Shown here: positions 45,921-54,683 of the stretch, piece after piece
Layout: the number at the start of each line of letters is the position of its first letter
Position numbering within the stretch: position 1 is the first letter of the stretch
From: Erysipelotrichaceae bacterium UBA4808
GTDB taxonomy: Bacteria > Bacillota_I > Bacilli_A > Erysipelotrichales > Erysipelotrichaceae
Assembly: GCA_002402585.1 (NCBI GenBank)
Contig: DHGC01000025.1
Span: 1-64,000 of the forward strand
Direction of reading: 5' to 3'
Length of the DNA stretch: 64,000 nucleotides
The notes under the pieces: model-generated
The model's database searches: none
What the model saw: only the letters and a program-made list of their open reading frames with translations
What the model was told of the DNA's origin: nothing
Program-made: the position numbers and the translations under genes

Positions 45921-46173
45921 CTAAGTAATCCTTGATTTCATCAAATAAACGTCCGGGAATCTCACATTCTAAAGCACGTGCCAATGAACCTTTCTTACGT
46001 GCTACCTCCAGAGCCTCATAGGACTTCAAAAGATAAGCACCACGTCCATTCGCTTTACCTGAAAGATCGATCTTCACTTCACCTTCAGGCGTTTTGACGA
46101 TCCGCAACAACTCTTTCTTGGGAGCCTGCGTCATCGTCGCAACACAACGTCTTAAAGGAATTTTTTTCATCAA
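45907..46173 (-). CDS. YlxR (DUF448) RNA-binding protein
   Basis: Small basic protein of the DUF448 family; in some Bacillota YlxR acts as a nucleoid or RNase P-related regulator. 88 residues with RRCVATMTQAPKKELLRIV and the GRGAYLL motif. Start is the first of two adjacent Mets. It follows nusA by 8 bases. Confidence 0.9.
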   Translation of the reverse strand: MMKKIPLRRCVATMTQAPKKELLRIVKTPEGEVKIDLSGKANGRGAYLLKSYEALEVARKKGSLARALECEIPGRLFDEIKDYLDGIQ

Positions 46174-46181
46174 AACCTCCT

Positions 46182-47813
46182 TTATTCTTCATCCTCATAG
46201 TAATCTTCAAATTCATCGAAATCAATCTCATCTTCCCATTGTGATTTTTCAGCCGCTTCGCTGCGTGCGATTTCAGCTAATTCTTCTTCAGTGTATTCAA
46301 TCTTGATTTCATAGTCCTTATCTTTCTTCAATTCCGAACCACGTAAACGTCTTTCTTCTTCTTCCTGTTTCTTCGTCTTACGTTTCAAAGGCTCTTTCTT
46401 TTCAGGAACAGGCTTGTTATCAGCAATCGCTTCAAACTTAGAAACATAATCGTGACGAACTTCAAGAGGTTTACGTTCACGTTTAGGTTTAGGTTCTTCT
46501 TTAGGTTTCTCTACCTTGACTTCTTTGACTACAGGTGTTTCGACAACTAATGTTTCAGAAGGTACATATTCTTTTTCTTCATAGAAATCTGCACTTTCTT
46601 CATCTTTTAATGTCAAATCTTCAACAATCTCGGAATAGACTTGTTGTTTAGCCGCTTCAAGTTCTGCTTGCTTAGCACGTTCTTCTGCTAATTTGCGAGC
46701 CTTACGTTCAACAATCTTCGCTTCTTGTTCAAGTGAGAATGCTTGAGCTTCGCGATTCCAATCACGACCTTCTGCTTCAATATCAGAACGTGATTTGATA
46801 TCAATCTTCATACCCGTCAAGCGAACCGCAAGACGTGCGTTCTTACCTTTTTTACCAATGGCCAAAGAAAGTTGGTCATCTTCAACCACAACCACGATGC
46901 CACGTTTTTCTTCACTTTGGATAACCGCTAAGATTTGAGCAGGACTCAAAGCATTCTTAATAAGTTCAATGACGTTTTCACGCCATTCAAAGATATCAAT
47001 CTTCTCACCCTTCAATTCTTCAATGACGACCTGTACCCGTGATCCACGAGGGCCAATACAAGCACCAATTGGATCAACATCGTCACGTTTCGAGAAAACA
47101 GCCATCTTGGTCCGTTCTCCGGCTTCACGCGCAATCGCTTTGATCTCAACAATACCTTGGAAGATTTCAGGGACTTCTTTTTCAAACAAGCGTTTGACAA
47201 GTTTTGTATCCGCACGCGAAACCAAGACTTGCGCGCCTTTGGTATCTTTGGTGACTTCAGTAATGACCAAACGAATCTTTTGGCCTTCCTTATACGTTTC
47301 CCCTGGAATCTGAGCAGCTTTAGGCATCATAGCCAAAGTCTTACCCAAATTTACAACAACGAACTTCTCTTCAACCGATTCAACGATTCCAATGACCATT
47401 TCATCCAATTTATCAATATACTCATCGTAAACAGCTTTCTTTTCCGCTTCTCGAATCTTCTGTTTCATGACGTTTTTCGCCAAAAGAGCAGCCGCTCTAC
47501 CCAGCTCATCGATGTTTACTTTAACATTATGCAATTCACCCAATTGATATTCAGGATTGATGGCTTGAGCTTCTTTCAAACCAATTTCCAACTCATCATC
47601 TTCTACTTCTTCAACAATTGTGTATTGTTGATACAAATTAACTTCACCGGTGTGATGATCGATATCAACCTTGACCAATGCATCTGGAATTTCGATGTGT
47701 TTACGATAGGCTTTTGCCAAAGCTTCATTTAAAGCCTCTAAAACAATCTCCTTTGTAATATTTCGATTCCCTTCCAAAGCTTGCATTGCAGCTAAGAAAT
47801 CTTTAAAATTCAT
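46182..47813 (-). CDS. nusA: transcription factor NusA with long charged C-terminal tail
   Basis: Elongation, pausing and termination factor. 543 residues against about 370 in B. subtilis. The N-terminal domain, S1 and two KH domains (with GACIGPRGSRVQVV and LAIGKKGKNARLAV) end near residue 345. The remaining ~200 residues (46182 to about 46780) are E/K-rich and end in an acidic FEDYYEDEE tail. Second gene of the rimP operon. Confidence 0.95.
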   Translation of the reverse strand: MNFKDFLAAMQALEGNRNITKEIVLEALNEALAKAYRKHIEIPDALVKVDIDHHTGEVNLYQQYTIVEEVEDDELEIGLKEAQAINPEYQLGELHNVKVNIDELGRAAALLAKNVMKQKIREAEKKAVYDEYIDKLDEMVIGIVESVEEKFVVVNLGKTLAMMPKAAQIPGETYKEGQKIRLVITEVTKDTKGAQVLVSRADTKLVKRLFEKEVPEIFQGIVEIKAIAREAGERTKMAVFSKRDDVDPIGACIGPRGSRVQVVIEELKGEKIDIFEWRENVIELIKNALSPAQILAVIQSEEKRGIVVVVEDDQLSLAIGKKGKNARLAVRLTGMKIDIKSRSDIEAEGRDWNREAQAFSLEQEAKIVERKARKLAEERAKQAELEAAKQQVYSEIVEDLTLKDEESADFYEEKEYVPSETLVVETPVVKEVKVEKPKEEPKPKRERKPLEVRHDYVSKFEAIADNKPVPEKKEPLKRKTKKQEEEERRLRGSELKKDKDYEIKIEYTEEELAEIARSEAAEKSQWEDEIDFDEFEDYYEDEE

Positions 47814-47823
47814 GCGCCTCTCC

Positions 47824-48288
47824 TTAGATTTTCACTGCCAAGTGAATCTTAGCAATATTTTCTTTCTCAAACTTCAATAATTTTTTACGTGCTTTGATTT
47901 GAACCTGAAGCAAGCCGGTAACACCATCATAATCCATCAATGTTCCATTCCATTCCAAGGCTTTCTCAAGTGGATGGTGAAACAGTATTTTGACTTCTTT
48001 TAGTATGGATCGTTTGATATCAAGATCATCTTTCAGCTCACGTTCAGCACCTGGTGAACAGACTTCAAGAAAGTACTTCATATCCTTTAAGGGACTTTCA
48101 TCCAACAAAGGTGAGATTTCTGATGCGATCAAAGTACAAGTATCCAAATCCATCGTCCCATCCTCAAACATTACGGCACATTGTAAGATGCGCATGGACG
48201 CTTCTTGTGTCCATTTCAACTCTGCTAATTCGACCTTGTGTTTTAATAAAGCGGGCTTTATCAATGCTTCAATTTCTTTGAGTTCCAT
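47824..48288 (-). CDS. rimP: ribosome maturation factor RimP
   Basis: Needed for 30S maturation. About 154 residues from MELKEIEALIKPALLK; start chosen because AAGGAG is just upstream, whereas a longer frame runs back through the leader hairpin. The VCSPGAERELKDD motif is the family signature (usual SPG). First gene of rimP-nusA-ylxR-ylxQ-infB-rbfA. Confidence 0.93.
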   Translation of the reverse strand: MELKEIEALIKPALLKHKVELAELKWTQEASMRILQCAVMFEDGTMDLDTCTLIASEISPLLDESPLKDMKYFLEVCSPGAERELKDDLDIKRSILKEVKILFHHPLEKALEWNGTLMDYDGVTGLLQVQIKARKKLLKFEKENIAKIHLAVKI

Positions 48289-48308
48289 ATTCTCCTTAAA
48301 CAATAAGT

Positions 48309-48330
48309 AAGGAGTGGCGAACCACTCCTT
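48309..48330 (-). promoter_or_regulatory. perfect hairpin in the rimP operon leader
   Basis: A 9-bp stem AAGGAGTGG/CCACTCCTT with a 4-base loop lies between the rimP promoter and its Shine-Dalgarno. On the minus strand no U-run follows, so it is not an obvious terminator; on the plus strand TTTTTT follows, so it could stop antisense transcripts. Confidence 0.55.
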
Positions 48331-48349
48331 TTTTCTCATCTACGCAATA

Positions 48350-48378
48350 ATGATACACAAAATCACACTAAAATGCAA
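48350..48378 (-). promoter_or_regulatory. promoter of the rimP operon
   Basis: On the minus strand TTGCAT (48373-48378), a 17-base spacer and TATCAT (48350-48355), just after the polC stop. It predicts a ~55-base leader before rimP. Confidence 0.65.
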
Positions 48379-48379
48379 G

Positions 48380-51300
48380 TTAAAATAAGCTCATCTGATT
48401 TTGATCATCCAAATGATCTAATAATCCATACAATTCAAACTTCTTGATTGTTGTATTGTTTACTTGGGTTCGAGCCATGACATCTTCCTTTGAAATAAAG
48501 GGACGTAACTCACGTGCTTCTACAATTGATTTCGCAACGTTCTCGCCCAGTCCATCCACGATTGTAAAAGGTGGAATCAGAGCTTTCGAATCTTTTGGAT
48601 CGATTGAGAATTCATTGGCAAGGGATGCGTTTAATTTGAGATGGCTGAAATGATAACCACGTGACAACATCTCATAAGCAACTTCCAAACTTCCCAACAA
48701 CTCCGCCTCTTTGTGTGAAACTGTATTCTTAAGTCGATTGTCATTCAATCGACGTTGGATATCTTTTAAACGCTCAAGGATCTTACCTTCACCTAAAATA
48801 TAGGTTTCATATTCATGTGAAGTAGCTCTTAAGCTAAAGTAGCTCGCATAGTAAGCCAAAGGATAATTGACCTTGAACCAAGCAACGCGTACAGCCATCA
48901 ATACATAGGCAACCGCATGCGCTTTGGGAAACATGTACTTAATCTTCAAACAGGATTGAATGTACCATTCAGGGACGGAATGTTGAGCCATGAGTGCTTT
49001 CCATTCATCCCTTAAGCCGCGCCCTTTACGTACCGATTCCATAATGTCAAACGCTGCTTTAGCAGGTAAGCCCTTATGTATTAAATAAACCATGATGTCA
49101 TCACGACAACCAATGACGTCACTAAATGGATACCCTTCATCAATCAGATTCTTCGCATTGTTCAACCATACATCCGTACCGTGGGACAAACCGGAAACGC
49201 GTACCAAACCAGAAAAGTTTTGAGGATGGGTCATTTCCAATATCTGGCGAACAAAACCAGTTCCAAACTCTGGTAATCCAACCGCGCCCGTTTTCTCATT
49301 GTAATGGGGATTGATGATTTTCAATGCCTCAATCGAATTAAAAACAGAAATCGCATCTTTATCATTCATGCGAATCGTACGTACATCAACATTGGTCATG
49401 CGCTGCAACATCTTCATGGCTGTAGGATCCACATGCCCTAAGATATCCAACTTTAAGACATTGTCATGAATGTCCGCAAATTCAAAGTGTGTGGTCAACC
49501 ATTCTGATTGTGCTTTATTCGCAGGGTATTGTACCGGTGTGAAATCATGCACATCGTTATCTTGCGGAATAACGATGATGCCACCTGGATGTTGACCGGA
49601 AGTACGTTTAACACCTTCACAACCCGATGACATGTAATTCATCATCGCTTGACGTAAGCTACCTTCCAAGCCCATCTCCTCCAAATAGCCTTTGACATAA
49701 CCAAATGCAGTCCGCTGGGCGACTGTCGAGATCGTTCCTGCTCGATAAACATGATCCTCACCAAAGAGTACCTTCGTATACGCATGCGCTTTATCTTGAT
49801 AATCGCCAGAGAAGTTCAAATCAATGTCTGGAACCTTATCCCCTTCAAAACCTAAGAAGGTTTCAAATGGAATATCATGTCCATCCATATACATATCCGA
49901 TCCACATTCGGGACACTTCTTGTCCGGTAGATCATAACCACTGTCCACACTACCATCCATGACAAATTCACTGTGATGGCATTGCATACAAACATAATGA
50001 GGTGCCAATGGATTGACCTCGGTAATGTTTGCTAAAGTCGCAACCAATGAAGATCCTACTGAACCACGAGAACCCACTAAATAACCATCTTCAATCGACT
50101 TCTTGACCAACAGATGCGCAATGTAATAGATAACGCCAAAACCGTGAGTGATGATGGAATTTAATTCCTTTTCAATTCGACCCACAACGATCTCAGGCAG
50201 CGAATCACCATAAATCGCATTGGCATTCACATAGACAAGTGCACGTAACTTCTCATCTGCACCTTCAATGTTCGGTGTATAGAGATCTTTTTTAATCGCA
50301 TAAACAGTTTCGATTTGATTCGCAATAAAACGAGGATTGAGTACAACCAAACGATAGGCTAAGTCTGACCCTAAATAGGCAAAGGCTTCTAACATTTCGT
50401 CTGTTGTCCTAAAGTGTTGATCGGGTGCGACACTTGTCTTACGACGAACTTCATTATAGATGTACAACGGATGACGACCCGCCCCAACCCCCTTTGCTTG
50501 GATATAGACATCTCTGAACTTCTTATCCATTGGATGGAGATAATGCGCATCGCCACTTGCGATAACCAGCTTTTGAAGTTTGATCGCAGTTTGGATCAAA
50601 CGTGTCAAGATTGCTTTCAATCGATCCAAATCCGGAACACTACCATTTTCAACAAGCGGACGATAGTTCTCTAATGGTTGAATTTCGACATAATCATAAA
50701 ACTTAATCGCTTCAATCAATTCATCTTCAGAACGATTCGCAGCTAATTCAAAAAGCTCTCCATTGAAACAAGAACTTCCAAGCAACACATCCTTACGTAA
50801 GCGGTTGATGTCAGCACGTGTGATCCGTGGTTCACTCATGCCATCATTATCTGCTCGGTTCGCACTCGCGTTTGTTAATCGCTCTGTATGCGCAATTGTG
50901 ACCAACTCAAAGATTGCCTTCAGTCCGGTTTGGTTCTTAGCCAATAAATTGACATGATTCTTCATATTCTTTTGAAAAGCAAGACTTTGGTCCAGTTGAT
51001 TCAGTTGATCAACCGTTTTCAATCCTAAACATAAGTCATGAACCAACATCTTCTGATAGACCTGTAAAAGAACTTCTGTGTCATAATCCGCACGATGCGC
51101 TCCTGAATCGTCGTATGGAATCTTAAAATGCTTAGCAATCACTCCGAGACGATAGTACTTCTTGTCTTTTAACAGAGCCTTGGCAAGATCTAAGGTATCG
51201 ATGACCGTATTTGTTAAAGCAGGTCTATTTAAACGTATCAATGCTGCATTTAAAAAGCCAATATCAAACTTAGCATTATGCGCTAAAACAACGCCATCGC

Positions 51301-52699
51301 CCATGAAATTCAACCAAGTGTCGATGACTTCATGTATTTCTTGTGCAGCATCCACATCACTTTGCTTGATGTGTGTCTTCTCGATAATGAATGAACTCAA
51401 TTTTCGCTTTGGATTCACAAACATTTGGATACGATCCACAATTATTCCTGCCTGCACCTTGATGGCCGCAAACTCAATGATCATATCAAAATGTGACGAA
51501 AGACCTGTTGTCTCTAAATCCAAGACAACATAGGTCGTATCATGAAGACTCTGACCCTTAGGCTTTTGAACGATTGAGTATTCGGCTTCAACCATATTCA
51601 TCTCCAGACCATAAATCATCTTGAAGTTACGATTTGGATTCTTTTTATTCAGTGCTTCAACCGCTTTTTGAGCTTTAGGATAGGCTTGAACGGAATTATG
51701 ATCCGTAATTGCAATCGCTTCATGACCCCAATCATAAGCTTGTTGAATGTACGCCTCTATGGGGGAAACACCATCCATCTCAGACATGTTGGTATGAAGA
51801 TGCAATTCAATACGCTTATCACTTGCCTCATCAAAACGCTTCATCCAATCTGGAATAATACGAACATCACGAACTTGGATTTGAATATCTTTATTGAAGT
51901 TATCATAGACGATATCCCCAAAGATTTCTAAACAATCACCCTTTTTCAATAAACCAAATTTGTCGATTTCCTCTTTATTGTCTAAGAACTGACTGAATGA
52001 TAAAGCATCTTCTTCATCATGCAAGAAAACAGTTTGTCTAAGGGTCGTATTGTTTTTTATCCATTGGCTTTCAATATTGAAGATTTTACCTTGAATCTTG
52101 ATGCCTTTCATTCCTAAAACACAATCTTTAAGTGGAACCAATAGACTGTCTTCTTTCTTGATGCGTTTTGATTTGATTGGATTCTTATTAAACTCTGGCT
52201 CTTCTTGTATGATGACAGGTACCGATTCAATCTCGATGGATTGTGAAGCGACACGTTGCTTACACAAGTAATCGATACCATATACTTTTAATGCATTCGC
52301 GAGTTCAGATAGTTGTTGATCCATCTGGAAAGTATCAACATTGGCTTCAACCATGAAATAGAGTACATTCTGTTCAAAAGTATACAAACGATTTGCTTGC
52401 AATAGACTCCAATGATGTTCGTCAATACAATGATTGACATAACGTTGAAGATCTTTTTGGGTTAGATCGTTGTCTTCAACGCTCAAATTTACGAAGGTCT
52501 TTACCCCGAAAATCTTCTCGAGTTCTTGGATGAATTTTTGATAAAGGTCAAAAGTCAAATTCTGTTTTAACTTCAATTCCAAAACAACACGACGTTCCTC
52601 ACGATAAAACTGAATTCGTTGAATATGTGCATTATTGAAATAGACTTGATCAAGCAAGTCTAAATTCATTTTATCGATAAGTGGTTTCAAATCTAACAT
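48380..52699 (-). CDS. polC: DNA polymerase III PolC
   Basis: Gram-positive replicative polymerase with built-in proofreading. 1439 residues: N-terminal domain and OB fold (about 190-290), PHP domain (ELHLHTNMSEMDGV, with a later part after the exonuclease), DnaQ-like exonuclease inserted in it (VLDLETTGLSSHFDMIIEF to HRADYDTE), and the polymerase core with PDIDLNFSG and SRGSVGSSLVA. Full length. Follows the GltD-like gene by 2 bases. Confidence 0.98.
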   Translation of the reverse strand: MLDLKPLIDKMNLDLLDQVYFNNAHIQRIQFYREERRVVLELKLKQNLTFDLYQKFIQELEKIFGVKTFVNLSVEDNDLTQKDLQRYVNHCIDEHHWSLLQANRLYTFEQNVLYFMVEANVDTFQMDQQLSELANALKVYGIDYLCKQRVASQSIEIESVPVIIQEEPEFNKNPIKSKRIKKEDSLLVPLKDCVLGMKGIKIQGKIFNIESQWIKNNTTLRQTVFLHDEEDALSFSQFLDNKEEIDKFGLLKKGDCLEIFGDIVYDNFNKDIQIQVRDVRIIPDWMKRFDEASDKRIELHLHTNMSEMDGVSPIEAYIQQAYDWGHEAIAITDHNSVQAYPKAQKAVEALNKKNPNRNFKMIYGLEMNMVEAEYSIVQKPKGQSLHDTTYVVLDLETTGLSSHFDMIIEFAAIKVQAGIIVDRIQMFVNPKRKLSSFIIEKTHIKQSDVDAAQEIHEVIDTWLNFMGDGVVLAHNAKFDIGFLNAALIRLNRPALTNTVIDTLDLAKALLKDKKYYRLGVIAKHFKIPYDDSGAHRADYDTEVLLQVYQKMLVHDLCLGLKTVDQLNQLDQSLAFQKNMKNHVNLLAKNQTGLKAIFELVTIAHTERLTNASANRADNDGMSEPRITRADINRLRKDVLLGSSCFNGELFELAANRSEDELIEAIKFYDYVEIQPLENYRPLVENGSVPDLDRLKAILTRLIQTAIKLQKLVIASGDAHYLHPMDKKFRDVYIQAKGVGAGRHPLYIYNEVRRKTSVAPDQHFRTTDEMLEAFAYLGSDLAYRLVVLNPRFIANQIETVYAIKKDLYTPNIEGADEKLRALVYVNANAIYGDSLPEIVVGRIEKELNSIITHGFGVIYYIAHLLVKKSIEDGYLVGSRGSVGSSLVATLANITEVNPLAPHYVCMQCHHSEFVMDGSVDSGYDLPDKKCPECGSDMYMDGHDIPFETFLGFEGDKVPDIDLNFSGDYQDKAHAYTKVLFGEDHVYRAGTISTVAQRTAFGYVKGYLEEMGLEGSLRQAMMNYMSSGCEGVKRTSGQHPGGIIVIPQDNDVHDFTPVQYPANKAQSEWLTTHFEFADIHDNVLKLDILGHVDPTAMKMLQRMTNVDVRTIRMNDKDAISVFNSIEALKIINPHYNEKTGAVGLPEFGTGFVRQILEMTHPQNFSGLVRVSGLSHGTDVWLNNAKNLIDEGYPFSDVIGCRDDIMVYLIHKGLPAKAAFDIMESVRKGRGLRDEWKALMAQHSVPEWYIQSCLKIKYMFPKAHAVAYVLMAVRVAWFKVNYPLAYYASYFSLRATSHEYETYILGEGKILERLKDIQRRLNDNRLKNTVSHKEAELLGSLEVAYEMLSRGYHFSHLKLNASLANEFSIDPKDSKALIPPFTIVDGLGENVAKSIVEARELRPFISKEDVMARTQVNNTTIKKFELYGLLDHLDDQNQMSLF

Positions 52700-52701
52700 T
52701 T

Positions 52702-53985
52702 CTATTGGTATCTTTCTATGATCTTTTCAGCTGCTAATTTTCCTGCTGCCAAAGCATGGATCACTGTTTTAGGACCCGTGACAACATCACCCGCTGCGAA
52801 AACTCCCGCTATATTGGTCTCATAATTCTCATCGATCATGATGCGACCTTGGCCATCTAAAGCCAAGCCTTCAAAATTCAAACGTTTGACACTTGAACCA
52901 ATCGCCATAACCATTAAATCCACATCTATATCGAAACGTCCCTCCGCATCCACGATCGTTCCACGATCCTGCTCATCTACTTTGATCAATTGTGTACGTT
53001 TGCACTCCACATGGATCGCTTCGCCATTTTCACTGACTTTAACAGGATCACAAAGCGCATGGACATGCACGCCAAGATCTAGACACTCTTCGACTTCTGC
53101 TTTACGTGCAGGCATCAAATCGATTGTACGGCGATAAACGAGATGTGTCTCAATTCCAAATTTCGCAGCACTTATGGCCACATCCATGGCTACATTGCCT
53201 CCACCTACGACACAAAGTCGTCTGATATGGGCAAAATGTTCATGAAAAGACTTCTCACCAATATTCAAGATACTTAAAAACTGTTTCCAGCCAATGACTT
53301 TATAGTGATCGGAACCTTCGATCTTACCAAAATTCTGTTTAGAAGCACCCATGGCGAGATACATTCCTACAAAGCCTTCATTGAACAAATCATGATAATT
53401 GCGAGTTCTTCCAAAATTCTCTTCGATTTTAAACTTAACACCCAAATTCATAAGTTCTTCAATTCGATTATCAACGATTTGATTGGGTAAACGATAAGGA
53501 GGAATGCCAAATTTTAAAACTCCACCTAAGATCGATTTTTTTTCAAATACTGTCACGTCAAATCCAGCTTGAATCAAAGTGGATGCACAGGCTAAGCCGG
53601 ATGGACCGGAACCAATAATCGCAAATTTTTTATTAAGCTTGGATTCAATTGTTTTTACAGAATCATAATGATCGGCTATGTATCGCTCAATCAATCCGAT
53701 CTTAACAGGTGCGTTTTGTTTCATACGTACACACTTGGCTTCACATTGGATGTCTTGATAACAAACCCGTCCGCAAAATTCTGGAAAACTATTCTTGGCT
53801 TCCGCAATCGCTTTAGCCTCTTCACCACGACCTTCGAGAAACGCCTTGATCATCGATGGTATTTCCATATGTGCAACACAACCATCAACACAAGGCTTAT
53901 GACGGCAATTCAAGCAACGCTCAGCTTCTTTAACAGCTTCTTCATAACTTAAACCCATTGATTCATAAAACAGTTCATGTTTCAT
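52702..53985 (-). CDS. GltD-like NAD(P)H oxidoreductase subunit
   Basis: FAD- and NAD(P)H-dependent oxidoreductase of 427 residues. N-terminal iron-sulphur domain with two four-cysteine sets (CLNCRHKPCVDGC; CGRVCYQDIQCEAKC), then FAD motif GSGPSGLACA, NADPH motif GGGNVAMDVA and ending AAGDVVTGPKTVIHALAAGK. It resembles the glutamate synthase small subunit and NfnB-type proteins. No large partner subunit is near; it sits between rnc and polC. Exact substrate unknown. Confidence 0.88.
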   Translation of the reverse strand: MKHELFYESMGLSYEEAVKEAERCLNCRHKPCVDGCVAHMEIPSMIKAFLEGRGEEAKAIAEAKNSFPEFCGRVCYQDIQCEAKCVRMKQNAPVKIGLIERYIADHYDSVKTIESKLNKKFAIIGSGPSGLACASTLIQAGFDVTVFEKKSILGGVLKFGIPPYRLPNQIVDNRIEELMNLGVKFKIEENFGRTRNYHDLFNEGFVGMYLAMGASKQNFGKIEGSDHYKVIGWKQFLSILNIGEKSFHEHFAHIRRLCVVGGGNVAMDVAISAAKFGIETHLVYRRTIDLMPARKAEVEECLDLGVHVHALCDPVKVSENGEAIHVECKRTQLIKVDEQDRGTIVDAEGRFDIDVDLMVMAIGSSVKRLNFEGLALDGQGRIMIDENYETNIAGVFAAGDVVTGPKTVIHALAAGKLAAEKIIERYQ

Positions 53986-54669
53986 TTATTTCACCAATTT
54001 CTTCAAAGCTTCTTGAGCAGCAGCTTGTTCCGCTCGTTTCTTTGAACTGCCCTTTCCTTTTCCATAACTAATCCCATCAATTTGAACACTGATTTCAAAA
54101 ATCCTTTGATTGGATGGTCCACTTGTATTCAATAACACATAAGCAATCGTACGTTTATCATCGGCTTGAACATATTCTTGTAGTTCTGTCTTGTAATCCT
54201 TAACCAAACGGGCATCTTTGAAATCATCTAAATTTTGATAGACCACGCTTAAGAGCCCATCGACTGCCATAAAACCAGCATCCAAATAAATTGCGCCCAA
54301 GAAAGCCTCAAACATATCCGCTACCGTCGAATCACGATTTTGACCTTGATCGATACGTTCGCCATGGCCAAGCTTTAAAAATTGATTGAGCTCAAGTTTA
54401 AAAGCGATGTGCGCCAAAGATTGTTCACAAACCAATTGAGCACGCAGCTTAGTCATCTCGCCTTCATTCAACTTAGGCACAAGATGAAAAAGATGGTTTG
54501 CAGACCACAATTGTAAGACGGCATCGCCGATAAATTCAAGTCGCTGATTATCTTCGCTATATTGATTTGGGTTCTCATGAAAATAAGAACGATGGATAAA
54601 TGCCAGCTCGATTGATTTAAGATCATTGACCTTGATCTGATGTTGTTTTAGCCACTCTTGTAGATTCAT
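53986..54669 (-). CDS. rnc: ribonuclease III
   Basis: Cuts double-stranded RNA in rRNA and mRNA processing. 227 residues: endonuclease domain with the signature RLEFIGDAVLQLW (about 44-56) and the catalytic ADMFEAFLGAIYLDAG, then a double-strand RNA-binding domain ending KGSSKKRAEQAAAQEALKKL. Lies between recG and the GltD-like gene. Confidence 0.96.
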   Translation of the reverse strand: MNLQEWLKQHQIKVNDLKSIELAFIHRSYFHENPNQYSEDNQRLEFIGDAVLQLWSANHLFHLVPKLNEGEMTKLRAQLVCEQSLAHIAFKLELNQFLKLGHGERIDQGQNRDSTVADMFEAFLGAIYLDAGFMAVDGLLSVVYQNLDDFKDARLVKDYKTELQEYVQADDKRTIAYVLLNTSGPSNQRIFEISVQIDGISYGKGKGSSKKRAEQAAAQEALKKLVK

Positions 54670-54683
54670 ACGATTATTATACC

